NCBI RefSeq assembly: GCF_947179515.1
Contig: NC_067472.1
Coordinates: 76,747,184-76,811,183, forward strand
Source: Apodemus sylvaticus
Lineage: Eukaryota; Chordata; Mammalia; Rodentia; Muridae
Direction: 5' to 3'
DNA length: 64,000 nt
Below, one piece after another: positions 33,093 to 44,232 of this stretch. The notes beneath the pieces are model-generated. The model saw only the letters and a program-made list of their open reading frames with translations. It searched no databases and was not told the DNA's origin. Each line of letters starts with the position of its first letter. Position 1 is the first letter of the stretch. A program made the translations under genes and the position numbers.

Positions 33093-34200
33093 TGCCAGGA
33101 ATTTTAATTACCCAAGCCTATTTGTGTTGCCCATATATTCGTTGGTATTGGACCATTCTCTGGAGTGTGGTTGACCTACCAAGAGTCACACCCTTAAAGA
33201 AAGGGTGTTGACTCTCCCTTGTCTGGAAGATATCAACTATCAATAGTGGCTCTGTTGGGAGTGGTGGCTCATCTATGCAGGAGTGCTGACTGTTTTGATC
33301 TTGTACAGGTCCTGTGACAGCGACATTATATTCTGTGATGTCATGAATGTTCTAGTCCTGTCATTTCCATGCAACTGCTTTACTCTGTGCCTCCCTTATC
33401 TCTGGCTCTTATAATCTTTCTACTCCCTTTTATATGGCGGTCCCTGAGCCTCCAAGAAGATAATACATTTATTCTTTTTACCTTATAGTATTTATTATGT
33501 TTACAATATGAGACATACTTATTTTCATAATTACTATATTATCTATTCCTTAAAAACACTAAATCATTATTTTTACCCAAGTTTTTTCCAAAGTACCTAT
33601 GTCTAATTAATGTAAATTAATGTAAAAATGCAAATTTGTATACCACATGAACACCTGTATATCTTGGGAAATGAACAATTATTTTCCACTTCTTCAAGAT
33701 CGTAAAAGTATCAGCTTGTCAGTGATTTGCCCTGATGCAAATATGAATTCCTAACATCATTCAAATTATACTCAATTGATTATGCACATTTAGCTCACAA
33801 TTTGGAACAGGCAATTCGGTAAAACACTGTAGTTGCAGCATAGCTGTAACGACTGTAGGACACAGAACCTTAATCTTATCACTCGATATCCAGGTCCGTT
33901 CAGCAGTGCTGTGTTTTAGCAATAAAATAATAATGCTTGTCTTTCTAGGACTACCAAACAGATACGGCTCTGGGTACATTTTACATATCTTAAATAATAA
34001 TCACTAACCGTGTTGCGCTCTGCACCACCAATCTTGGAACAGAGAAACCTATTCAGAGGAGTCTAGGAGGCAGCGGGAATGGAGAGTAGAGAAGGGCAGC
34101 ACACTCATCTCTGCCTGCTTCACCAAAATATGTTTTTTCTTTTACTTTATCAACTCAAAATTCTATCTCCCTCATTTGGAGGCATTACTTATACTTGGGG
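33093..34200. other. Mostly unrecognised sequence
   Basis: Bases 33140-33470 ('gtggttgacctaccaagagt', 'ggctcttataatctttctac') look like a known rodent interspersed repeat, perhaps an old L1 3' UTR in reverse, but I cannot name it. From 33.5 to 34.2 kb nothing is recognised. Confidence 0.35.
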
Positions 34201-34255
34201 TCTCTCTCTGTTTCTGTCTCTGTCTGTGTCTCTCTCTCTCTCTCTTTGTTTTTAT

Positions 34256-34397
34256 TTCAAGACAGGGTTTCTCTGTGTAGTCCTGGCTGTCCTGGAACTC
34301 AGTCTGTAGACCAGGGTGGCCTCGAACTCAGAAATCCTCTTGCCTCTGCCTCCCAAGTGCTGGGATTAAAAGGTGTGCACCACCTCTGCCCAGCAGG
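34256..34397 (-). mobile_element. B1 SINE
   Basis: The plus strand reads 'caagacagggtttctctgtg', 'ggccttgaactca'-type sequence, 'gcctcccaagtgctgggatt' and 'ccacctctgcccagc'. It is close to the B1 consensus, so relatively young. A CT-rich stretch (34200-34250) lies at its A-tail side. Confidence 0.95.
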
Positions 34398-34417
34398 AGT
34401 GTCTTTCTCAATCTCTC

Positions 34418-34663
34418 TCCAACCTTATCTTTTGAGACCTGTTCTGTCACTGAACTCAAGTTGGAGCTGTTTTTTGCTAGATCAGTGACCATCAACCCCT
34501 TTCCCCAACCCACCCCAACCCAGAATCCTTCTCTGCTGTCCCAGTTCTAGAATTACAAGCATGAACTGGTGCACCTGACTTTCACATGGGGGCTAGCAAT
34601 CACACTAAGATCCTCAGGTCTATACAGCAAGCTCTTTACAAACTCCTTAGCCTACCCATGGTG
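34418..34663 (-). mobile_element. RSINE1-like SINE
   Basis: 'tagaattacaagcatgaact', 'tttcacatgggggctagcaa' and 'agcaagctctttacaaactc' are the reverse of the RSINE1/B4 head and body. It is adjacent to the B1 and in the same orientation. Confidence 0.72.
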
Positions 34664-35570
34664 CATACTAGGTCTACTGTTGACACTATTAAATGCATTG
34701 CTCCTGCTCGGACCAGGACGTTGCTCTGTTGATAGTGAGGTTACAGGGGTTGCAACCTAGAATACAGTGTAACTCCAGGAAGAAGACCTAAATCTAAACT
34801 TAACAGTTCTGGACATGCACCTTGCCTCTCTAAGCCTCCATCTTCTCAGAAGCAAACAGAGGGGAATGCAATTGGCAGGGTTGCGCTTGAAGAGTGAAGG
34901 AATATGTACTGTAGAATGTGTATGTCTGGAAAACAGACCTCTTAAAAATGTAAGTATTCTCCCTCCAACTCATCTCCAAAGGCCTTAAAACAAAAAGAAA
35001 GCAGAAACAGACAATTAGCAAATTATTTGGGATTTTCACATTCAAAGTAAGTCCCCTCTCTGAAATACATTCACAGAGATGAATAATTTAATGTTTTTCC
35101 CAATAAACCATTACAAGTCATTAGAAAATTGGGGTTAAAGTTTTATCACTCCTAAAAGAAAAAAAATTTTACAACTAATCAATAAAGATAAAAACTGAAG
35201 AAAATGTTCATACCATTAACCCTGTTTTTAAGTATCTCTATATGCAAAACTAGAAAATCCTCAAAGGTATAACATAAAAAGCAAACAGATAAAAACATAT
35301 ATGCCCTATATGACAAAGATCATTAGCTATAAAAATGCTCATCAAATTCAATAACAAAAAAGCAAAAAACGAAAGAGAACACAGGAGAGCTAGTTCTCTC
35401 GGCATTCAGCAGATGTTTGAAATCCTTCTATGCACCAAACTCTCTCCTGATCATAGGAAGGGGAGCCATGCAGCAAACAGGACAAGGGAAATGCAATAAA
35501 AATCTAAGTCAAGGAAATGTAAACCAATATAGTGAATTCCTGTGCCTCTAGATGAAGAGTACTGGGGAGA
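34664..35570. other. Non-repetitive, A-rich intergenic sequence
   Basis: No clear family. The A-rich part at 35.1-35.4 kb could be very old L1, but I cannot support it. Confidence 0.4.
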
Positions 35571-35574
35571 AGCT

Positions 35575-36553
35575 TGGAGAGGCTGGGAGAGTCAGAGAGG
35601 CTGGGAGAGGCGGGGGAGAGGCTAAGGAGAGGCAGGGGAGAGGCAGGGGAGAGGCTAAGGAGAGGCAGGGGAGAGGCTGGAAGAGGCAGGGGAGAGGTAT
35701 GGGGTAAGGCTGGGAGAGGCAGGCAAGAGGCAGGGAGAGGCAGGGGAGAGACTGGGAGAGGCAGAGAAAAGCAAAGGAGAGACAGGGAGAGGCTGGGAGA
35801 GTCAGAGAGGCTGGGAGAGGAAAGGGAGAGGAAAGGGAGAGGCAGGGAGAAGCAGAGAGGCAAGGGAGAGGCTGAGGAGAGGCAGGGAGAGGCAAGGGAG
35901 AGGCTGAGGAGAGGCAGGGAGAGGCAGGGGAGAGGCAGGGAGAGGCAAGGGAGAGGCAAAGGAGAGGCTAGAGAGAGGCTGGGAGAGGCAGGGAGAGGCA
36001 GAGGAGAGGTAGGGAGAGGCTAGGGAGAGGCTGGGAGAGGCAGGGAGAGGCAAGGGAGAGGCAGAGGAGAGACAGGGAGAGGCTGGGAGAGGCAAGGGAG
36101 AGGCAGGGAAAGGCAGAAAGAGGCAGAGAGGCAAGGGAGAGGCAGGGAGAGGCAGAGAGGCAAGAGAGAGGCTGAGGAGAGGCAGGGGAGAGGCTAGGAG
36201 AGGCAGGGGTGAGGCAGGGAGAAGCAGGGGAGAGGCAGGGAGAGAATGGGGAGAGGCTGGGAGAGGCAAAGGAGAGACAGGGAGAGGCAGGAGAGAGGCA
36301 GGGGAGAGGCAGAGAGAGACTGGGAGAGGCAGGGAGAGACTGGGAGAGGCAGGGGAGAGGCAGCGGAGACACTGAGGAGAGGCAGAGGAGAAGCAGGGGA
36401 GAGGCAGGAGAGTGACAGGAAGAGGCTTGGAGAGACTTGGAGAGGCTGAGAAGAGACTGAGAAGAGTCTGGGGAGAGGCAGGGGAGAGGCAGGGGAGAGG
36501 CTGGGAGAGGCAGGGGAGAGGCAGAGGAGAGACTGGAGAGGCAGAGGAGAGGC
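35575..36553. repeat. Purine-rich minisatellite, unit about 10-12 bp (GGGAGAGGCA type)
   Basis: About 980 bases of GAGAGGCAGG, GAGAGGCTGG and GAGAGGCAAG variants without a fixed register. Higher-order blocks such as GGGAGAGGCTGAGGAGAGGC recur. More than nine bases in ten on plus are G or A by eye. Frames read Arg/Gly/Glu on plus and Leu/Pro/Ser/Ala on minus with few stops, which explains the many overlapping long frames. Confidence 0.97.
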
Positions 36554-36820
36554 TTTAGAAGTTTCTTTTGTTTTTTGTTTTGTTTTAATATATCATAATG
36601 AAATTTATTCTGCACTAACTCTCTGGTATACACAAAATGGATGAGTAATACTACTTTACCATTTGTTAAAGAGGAAACGCGTTCACATGCTAATGTGATG
36701 CGTATGCTTGTTGGCTTTTATATAAAGAATTAAATGGTTGCTGACCCTCTGGTACTGTATGATATTCTCATATATTTTTCAGAGTCATTGAAATATAGCT
36801 TTGTTTGCTTGGTTGTGTGT
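36554..36820. other. AT-rich intergenic sequence
   Basis: No gene or repeat recognised beyond a TTTTG-rich patch at 36565-36590. Confidence 0.4.
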
Positions 36821-36821
36821 T

Positions 36822-37017
36822 GTACTTATTCACTTTACATTCTGCTCACTGCCCCCTTCCCAATCACCCCTCCCACATTCCTTCCCCCATCCCCCATCCC
36901 CATTCCCTTCTCCCCTGAGTGGTAGAGGCTTCCTGTGAATCCCTCACCCTGAGACTTCAAGTCTCTGAGAGGCTAGGAGCTTCCTCTCCTACTGAGGCCA
37001 GACAAGGCAGCCCAGCT
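36822..37017 (-). mobile_element. Old L1 (Lx-like) 3' end
   Basis: The plus strand reads 'ttattcactttacattctgc', C-rich blocks and 'gaggccagacaaggcagccc', the reverse of an Lx-type 3' UTR. It joins head to head with the next L1. Confidence 0.8.
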
Positions 37018-37018
37018 A

Positions 37019-38215
37019 GACCAACATGAACAGTTATGTTCATAGTAGCTTTATCCAAAACTGGAAGCAACCTAGATGTTCCTCAACTGAAGAATGGATG
37101 TACATTTCCTCAAATGAAAATGTAATTCGTCTACACAATGGAATTCAGCTAGGAAAAACAAAGGCATCATGAATTTTGCAGGCAAACGAATGGATCTTGA
37201 GAATATCATCCTGAGGTAACCCAGTCCCCAAAGGACATGCATGGTATATGCTCCCTTATAAGTGGATATTAGCCATAAAATACTAGATGTCCATGCTACA
37301 CTCGCTGACCCTAGGAGGCTGGACAGGAAAGAGGGCACAAGCAAGGATGCTTGAGCCCCACTTGGCAAGGGGAATGGAATCGTCCTGAAAGGCAAATGAA
37401 GGGAGGGAACTGGGTGAGAGAGGGGATCAGCAGAGAAGTCGGGGGGGGGGGGGGGGGTCGGGGTCAGGTGGGGATAAGGACAGGGGTGTGGCTGGATGGC
37501 GATGAGAATGAATGGAAATCTGTAATGTAACCCATGGGGTAGGGGGAGATGGGGGCATATCCAGGAAGAGATGAGACCTGGGATAGGGGGCACCCAAGAA
37601 TCAGTGGGGGTGACCTTAGCTGTGACTCACAGCATTGTGGATCCGGAGCCTGGGGATGCTTCCTCCTACTGCCAGACAGGAACCCCAGTGGAGCAACAGG
37701 GACATCAACCCAACCACAAAATTTCCACCCAAAACTTATCCTGTCTCCAAAAAAATGCAGAAATGGGAAATGCAGTAGAGACTGAAGGAATGGCCAACCA
37801 ATAACCAGCCCAACTTGAGACCCATCCCATGAGCAAGCACCAATCCCTGACACTATTAATGATTCTCTGCTATGCTTGCAGACAAGAGTCTAACATCGCT
37901 GTCCTCTGAAAGGCCCCACCCACCAACTGACTTAGACAGAAGCATATACTCACAGCCAAACAGTGGATGGGGCTTGGGGACTCTGATGAAAGATTAGGAG
38001 GAAGGATTGCAGCCCATAAGGGGATAGAAACTCCACAGGAAGACTAACAGAGTCAACTAACCTGGATCCTTGGAGAGTCTGAACCAAAGATCATACACGG
38101 GCTGAGCCTTGGCTCCCCACAGATGTGTAACAGATGTGCAGCTTGGTCTTCATGTGGAGTGGGGGCTATCCCAAGAGCTGTTGCCTGCATGTGGCATATG
38201 TTCTGCTTTAGAAGT
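37019..38215 (+). mobile_element. Old L1 (Lx-like): ORF2 end and long 3' UTR
   Basis: Decayed ORF2 C-terminal sequence ('agctttatccaaaactggaa', 'cctcaactgaagaatggatg', 'cccttataagtggatattag') is followed by a long 3' UTR with 'gtgactcacagcattgtgga' and 'actgccagacaggaacccca'. A 17-base G run lies at 37441-37457. No A tail is seen, so the 3' end may be lost. Confidence 0.88.
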
Positions 38216-38344
38216 TTTACAAACTGTGCCTTGGTCTCTCAGACACCATCCTTTTAAGAGTTTGTCTTCAGAGAGTATACAAAGATGACAATAGAAGGAA
38301 TGCCTTGCAGCCTCTAATTCTAAGCATTAAGAAAAATAGAAATA
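38216..38344. other. Short unassigned sequence
   Basis: No recognised element between the L1 and the next SINE. Confidence 0.35.
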
Positions 38345-38625
38345 GGGGCCGGGAGATAGCTTAGTTCAGAAATATTTTCCTTGCAAGCAAGAGGACCTGA
38401 GTTCAATCCCTAGTTGTCATGTTAAAATGAAAGGGGCTTGGTAGAAGGAATTTATGATCTTGTCACTGGGAATGCAGGGAGAACAGATCCCTAGAGACAA
38501 CCTAGCCTGTGAGAGCTACTGCCTCCTGACAGACAAAGCCTGGGAACAGCATTTGAGGTCGTCCTCTGACCTCCATCTTCATACATAATTGCATGTGCCT
38601 ACACATGTGTAACCCCCCCAACACA
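38345..38625 (+). mobile_element. RSINE1 SINE
   Basis: 'ggggccgggagatagcttag', 'gaggacctgagttcaatccc', 'cactgggaatgcagggagaa' and 'gtcgtcctctgacctccatc'. An ACAC tail (38622-38655) follows. Confidence 0.82.
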
Positions 38626-38655
38626 CACACACACACGCATACACATACACACAAA

Positions 38656-40112
38656 ACTGGACATAATCCAAATACCCACTGATAAGATACTGATTTAATA
38701 AATATGAAAAATCCAAACAAGGAAATATAATGTAGGCATTAAAGGACTGTAATGTTGACAAAATATTTTCACAAGACATTGTTAAGTTTTACAAAGCACA
38801 TTTCTAAGCTGCATATATTGTATAGCACCATGATTACGTCAAGTAGGTGGCATTACACACAGAAGAACAGGCTCTTGAATGACCACACATCCAAATATCT
38901 CACAAACAGGAGAGTTAGGGGCGAGACACTCCTGGCTGTTTTGTTTGATGTTTTCAGGGTGATGACCAAACCATTCCTACACAGTAAGCAAATGTTCTAC
39001 GATTTGCTACACGCAGCCTAGGTGTTACCTTTTCAGTAAATACTTCCATAGTTCCTAAATTATTTACAAAGACATTTTTATTTTGTAATCAGAAAAACAA
39101 GCTCACACTAAAACTATTTGCCTGGGATTTTTTTTGTAAAAGCTTACAGCCTTACTAAGGAAACCAGACAGACCAACAGGAAGAGACAGCGATGTCCCAC
39201 AGCACACATGTTCATGAAATAAAGAAGCCCAGAGAAGCGAACACTCCCCGCCCCCATTTAATTGGAAACACCAATACCCAGAACCACCATTTCTCTTCTC
39301 TGGCAGACAGGACGTGTCTATGCCTCAACCCATTCACGGGAAATGCCAGGCTTAGTGACCAAGGAAACCAGGCTTTGGGGACCCTGGGAGAGTCTGTGAA
39401 CCAAAAAGATTTTCAAGTAAAGGAAGAAGATTCTCAAGTGACACAGCCAGGCAGATAAAGGGAATACATGATGTCTGCAGACATTGCCATCCAGTATTTG
39501 CCACAGCAGACCATCAAGGCCTAAGTAATTGAGGTTGGAACAGCTCTTTAACCAGGGCCCTTAAATTTTAATATATAAAATCCAATTTTAAATCCCATTT
39601 CTGGAAATCTGTTACAACTGAATCCCACAGTGCACTCTGCTCTGTAGAGCATCTGGGTCCCTGCTCTCTTTAAGCAGGTACCAAAAAAAATTCATTATTT
39701 CTATTTCAAACTCATTTACCTTTCTGTCATCCACAGTTAGAGTTTTCCCACACCAGAACCTCGAGGTTATCATGTGTTTCTTCTGAAGCCCTTTATATTT
39801 CAATTGTTCATCAAAATAAAACCCTTTTATCTCCAAAATATGCACATCCTATTCAAAACTAATTTTAAAATAGCCTTTTAAAACCTAGCCCTCCTGACCC
39901 ACCTCATTAACAGTGTAAAGCCTGCTTGTCAGAGGCATATCATTATCCAGAGAATATCACCTTCTCCAAGAAGCATCTGCATCCAAAGAGTATAATTCCA
40001 AGGTGATATCTTTTTTAATTTTATTCATAAAGTGCTAATTCTCCTGGTAAAATATCTGGTAGGCTGCTTAGAAGGCCATTGACCAGATGGTGATAAATTA
40101 AATTTAAAGATG
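38656..40112. other. Repeat-poor intergenic block
   Basis: About 1.45 kb without recognised repeats. Frames of 60-90 codons have no family features. It may hold conserved noncoding sequence but nothing specific is visible. Confidence 0.45.
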
Positions 40113-40113
40113 G

Positions 40114-40412
40114 GAGGGTCTGGGAGATGGCTCTGTCAGTGAAGTGCTTGTTGCTTGAGGAGCCAAATTCCATCTCCAGCACCCACACAAAAGCCAGATG
40201 TGGTGAACACACCTGTAACCCAGGCCTTGGGGAGGCAATGAAAGGAGAGCCGGGGCTCCCGCAGATGGTCTAGCTGATTTGGCAAGCACCAGGCTAAAAA
40301 AGAAAGTCTGTCTCAAAACAATAAGATGTAGAGCCATTGAGGAAGACACCTGACACTTCCCTCTGCCCTCCACATGCCCACACATGCATATGCATGTACA
40401 CACACACATGGG
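40114..40412 (+). mobile_element. RSINE1 SINE
   Basis: 'gggtctgggagatggctctg', 'ccatctccagcacccacaca', 'gtgaacacacctgtaaccca', 'aagaaagtctgtctcaaaac' and 'gaagacacctgacacttccc', ending in ATGCATATGCATG/ACACAC. The full order of an RSINE1 is present. Confidence 0.88.
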
Positions 40413-40699
40413 TGCATGCACATCTGCGCCTTGAGATGCAAGACATAACTGTCAGATAGTAAAAAGAAAGACAGAAGAGCAGCAGCACCTGCAGCTACTC
40501 GCAGCAACGGTGCTGGGAACGAGGCTTCCCACATACTCTATGAGAACTTCGCCCAGTCACCTTCACTGTGGACACAATCTCTTCAATGTGTCTGACTTTT
40601 CTAAGCCACAGGGCCTTCCTTTCACTCTTTATAATGCAAGCTTTCATTTACCTACTACCCAAAGAAAGAGCTCTCTAGAAAGAACTCCTGGAAACAGCA
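40413..40699. other. Non-repetitive intergenic sequence
   Basis: Nothing recognised. Confidence 0.4.
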
Positions 40700-41375
40700 G
40701 GAAATCAATAAGCAAGCTGAGTTCTTGGGTGTGGGGAAACCCTGCTAATTAAGGCCGCAGTCTATCACGGCAGCATAGCTCCTCTAAGCTTGGTGCAAAA
40801 TGGAGGGCTCTCTCTATCAGCAGGGCTTCTGCTTCTCCAACCTTGTCTGGAGAACCTCCCATGCCCTCTACCCGGGGAAGATCCAGTAGTCCTTGGCCGA
40901 CCTACAAGTTCAACTCCCCTGCCTCCATAAGAACCTATCCAGCAAGTCCTTGGGATTCCTGGGAAGCCTCTCCACACAAACATTCACAATACTATAAGCT
41001 CAAGCCAATGATTTTCATTTACCCTGAAAACCCCTTCCCACTCTTCAAAGTCCAGAGATAACCTTGGTTCACCCCAAATAAATGTATGTGTACAAGCCCA
41101 CCCCGAATAAAGGTGTGTGCACAAGCTAAGATCGTGTTAGAGCGCTGTTTCACTGAAGATCTTCGGGGAAGGCCTTCTCTGCCCCTCCCTGTGCCCCAGC
41201 ACTCACGTCCAGTCTGACTGAGAACCTGCAGACCCCACTCGTTCTGAACTCCACCTCATCCTTCCAATCTGGTGCTGCACACTCTGAGTGGAAGGAAGCA
41301 GAAAACTCAGAACTGTTGCTGGACCCCAACACGAATATCACACTTAGAGACAGAACAAAAAAAAAAAAGCCACTT
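40700..41375 (+). mobile_element. LTR-like sequence (candidate)
   Basis: Two AATAAA signals (41077-41082 and 41106-41111) lie in repeated ...CCCC.AATAAA.GTGTGTG.ACAAGC contexts. They are followed by a GC-richer segment and an A run (41360-41371). The layout suggests an LTR or the 3' end of a retroposed transcript. The family is not identified. Confidence 0.3.
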
Positions 41376-41830
41376 GGAACCCCAATCCAGGAACTGCCAG
41401 CACATCCTGGCCGCCTACCACGTAAAGCTCGGCTAGCCACCTTATGACAGGAAGGAGCCGTCACGCTGCCTCCACCAGAGGAGTGGATGGTGAACGTGAG
41501 TAACTGATCCGGCAGCGGCTTGGAGGCAGCAGCTTCATGAACGGCAGCCATTATATTTATTACTCCGAACCCCATACTTACTCACAGTGTCGCGAGGCCT
41601 CTGTTGCAGCTGACAGATGGTGATGACTAATTCTGGAGAACAAAGATAATATGCTCTCTGATGCTGTCACCCCTGTCCCGTAAGGAAGCGAGGCTATATG
41701 ACATTAATCTTTCAGTCAGACCACTTCCACAGTGTAGCAAACGGCCGTGCCCAAATGATGTCACCTTTGGACATCTATCTACCTGGCAGATTGATCGAAG
41801 CTCTCTTTCATAACCAGTAGCAGCCAACTT
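41376..41830. promoter_or_regulatory. CpG-richer segment with splice-donor matches
   Basis: About sixteen CpGs fall in some 450 bases, in a window that is otherwise CpG-poor. On minus, CGCGACACT|GTGAGTAAGT near 41590 is a strong 5' splice-site match. On plus, GAAC|GTGAGTAAC near 41496 is another. Minus-strand frames at 41150-41575 and 41627-41827 have no recognised family. A first exon of a noncoding RNA, a decayed LTR promoter or chance are all possible. Confidence 0.3.
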
Positions 41831-41964
41831 GATTCATTTCAAGGAAGCCACTGAGTTTGTATAATATGTAAAAGATATAAGCAAAAGACGGTAAGAAATC
41901 CTGCCAAATGTTATTATGAAGGTAGATTGCAGAGCAGAGAAAATTAGACCTCAAACTTCCCCCT

Positions 41965-42150
41965 TGTACCTTGGAGATAGATCAGCTGGTAAAGGTGCTT
42001 GCTGCCAACTTGATGACCTGCATTTGATCCCAGGGACAAACATGGTGGAAGAAGAAAACTGACTTTCACATACTGCCCTCTGACCTCCACATGCACTGCC
42101 AGTCATGTGCACATACCCATATATACATATGTTCAAATATATGCACTCGC
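41965..42150 (+). mobile_element. B3 SINE
   Basis: 'cttggagatagatcagctgg', 'ttgatgacctgcatttgatc', 'ctgccctctgacctccacat' and a CATATATACATATG tail. Confidence 0.85.
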
Positions 42151-42319
42151 ACTATGTAAATATAGACATGAACAAATGTAATTTTTTAAAAAAGTTTTCC
42201 TCTTTCAGGGACCTCACAAGAGCTATATGCACAGCTACATCCTCTAGAAAGGTAGCAATCAAGATGATTTAGAGTGCTAAGCTTCCAGGGGCTAACTGCT
42301 CATAAATAGGTCACTCATT

Positions 42320-42321
42320 TT

Positions 42322-42369
<48 letters not shown>
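42320..42369. repeat. (TG)n microsatellite
   Basis: About 24 uninterrupted TG units next to the A-tail side of a reverse B3. Confidence 0.97.
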
Positions 42370-42374
<5 letters not shown>

Positions 42375-42379
42375 GTATG

Positions 42380-42558
42380 AGCAATGTGTACAAATGTGTG
42401 CAAATGCCCACTGAGGCCAGAAGAGGGCACCAGACCCCTGGAGCTGGAGCTATAGGCACTTAATAGTTAGTTGCCCATATGGGTACTGGGACCTGAACTC
42501 CAGTTCTCTGCAAGACCAGCAAGTATTCTTACTAACCACTGAGCTATATGTCCAGCAC
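42380..42558 (-). mobile_element. B3 SINE
   Basis: The plus strand reads 'tgcccactgaggccagaaga', 'tgggtactgggacctgaact' and 'ccactgagctatatgtccag', a reverse B3. Confidence 0.85.
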
Positions 42559-43640
42559 TACTCCAAAGAACAGAAGAAAACAGCAACAACAAAAATTTTT
42601 TAAAGAAAGGAATATGATTTGTCTATTGGGAGAGAAATACAGGGCAGGAAGACCTCAGCTAGGATGTCACACCCATTGTCATAACTGACTGTCTGGGGGT
42701 AACTTGTAATATCTCATCAGCATGCCTCACCAGTAACCTGGCTACGTCATTCCAGCATTATAACACTGAAAATCTTCCCGAGATGTCACCTTAATGAGTG
42801 CTCATATTTTGACCACAATTTCTCCTATACTTTCTGGTCACAAGACAGGTGGTGAGTAGATTTACAAAGGGCCCTGGTTAGTGAGCTATGCCCACAGATA
42901 GGTCTTGGATATTAAGGACCAAGGATCAGGTAGACTGGCAGAGGCAGCAAGTTTAGCTTATCCCTGGTTCTTGGCCAACGAGGAGGCCACTGCACAAAAT
43001 GTCAGTGAAAACTGGTTCTCGATAGAAAATTGCAAATAATGGTCAGATGCTGGCTGGGTTCTTTGTCAAAGATCCAGAAACACTGAACAAAACAACAAGG
43101 TTTTGTCTGCCGTGTCCAAGGGGCTCAATTTGCCACACTAACCAATTGACACTCAGAGTCGTGTTTTATTGTCTTCTGCCTGCCCATTAATAGTAGCAGG
43201 AGGACAATAATTCAAAATAATTACAAAAGAGAAGGGTAGTAATTAGAAGTACAAATTAGCTATTAAATGATTCAGAAATTTCAGAGTGAGAAGATGACCT
43301 TTTCACTTCTTATCTGGCAGTGACAAATTGGGTTCTGACTTGAGAGGGGGAAAAATAAACCAAAGCACTCTAACACATGACGGATTCCCTCCTCATTCCC
43401 ACGGGGAGCGGGGTCAAGTGCGTTAGAAACCCGGTAGAGGGTGTGCACTTCAGGGTGTCCATCAACAGCTTCTAACCAACCTGCCTGGGAAGGTCACCTT
43501 CCTCTCTATGCTTTTGGGGCCTTCTCTTATAATGATAAAGAATGAAATGGGGGGAGCCCACAGCCTCGTATCTTAGTTAGTTAGTTGATGCTATCCTAAA
43601 AGTTAACGAATAGGCCATTTCCTGTTATAATTTAAAATTT
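42559..43640. other. Repeat-poor intergenic block
   Basis: About 1.1 kb with no recognised repeat. Around 43190-43270 there is a run of TAAT/ATTA-type words ('caataattcaaaataattac', 'gtagtaattagaagtacaaa'), a composition often seen in homeodomain-bound noncoding elements. This is suggestive only. Confidence 0.4.
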
Positions 43641-43648
43641 TAGGCCAG

Positions 43649-44232
43649 ATGCAGGGGAGAAGCTCAGTGGGCGGAGATGCAGGAGAGAAGCTCAGTGGGC
43701 AGCGATGCAGGGGAGGAGCTCAATGGGTGGAGATGCAGGGGAGGAGCTCAGTGGGTGGAGATGCTGGGGAGGAGCTCAATGGGCAGAGATGCAGGGGAGG
43801 AGCTCAATGGGTGGAGATGCAGGGGAGGAGCTCAGTGGGTGGAGATGCAGGGGAGGAGCTCAGTGGGCAGAGATGCAGGGGAGGAGCTCAGTGGGAGGAG
43901 ATGCAGGGGAGGAGCTCAGTGGGCAGAGATGCAGGGGAGGAGCTCAATGGGTGGAGATGCAGGGGAGGAGCTCAGTGGGTGGAGATGCAGGGGAGGAGCT
44001 CAGTGGGTGGAGATGCAGGGGAGGAGCTCAGTGGGAGGAGATGCAGGGGAGGAGCTCAGTGGGTGGAGATGCAGGGGAGGAGCTCAGTGGGTGGAGATGC
44101 AGGGGAGGAGCTCAGTGGGTGGAGATGCAGGGGAGGAGCTCAGTGGGAGGAGATGCAGGGGAGGAGCTCAGTGGGAGGAGATGCAGGGGAGGAGCTCAGT
44201 GGGTGGAGATGCAGGGGAGGAGCTCAGTGGTG
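43649..44232 (+). repeat. 28-bp minisatellite, 21 units in perfect register
   Basis: ATGCAGGGGAGGAGCTCA recurs exactly every 28 bases from 43649 to 44209, so 21 units without an indel. Units vary mainly at one place (GGGTGG, GGGCAG or GGGAGG) and at CAGTGG/CAATGG. The first two units are the most diverged (GAGAAG, CAGGAGAG). The unit resembles the head of an RSINE1-type SINE (GGGGAGATAGCTCAGTGGGT), and the rest of such a SINE follows directly. Confidence 0.97.

Noticed and set aside
35504..36633. Several 70-220 codon frames rich in Arg/Gly/Glu or Leu/Pro/Ser
   Set aside because: All are readings of the purine-rich minisatellite. Open in many frames at once.
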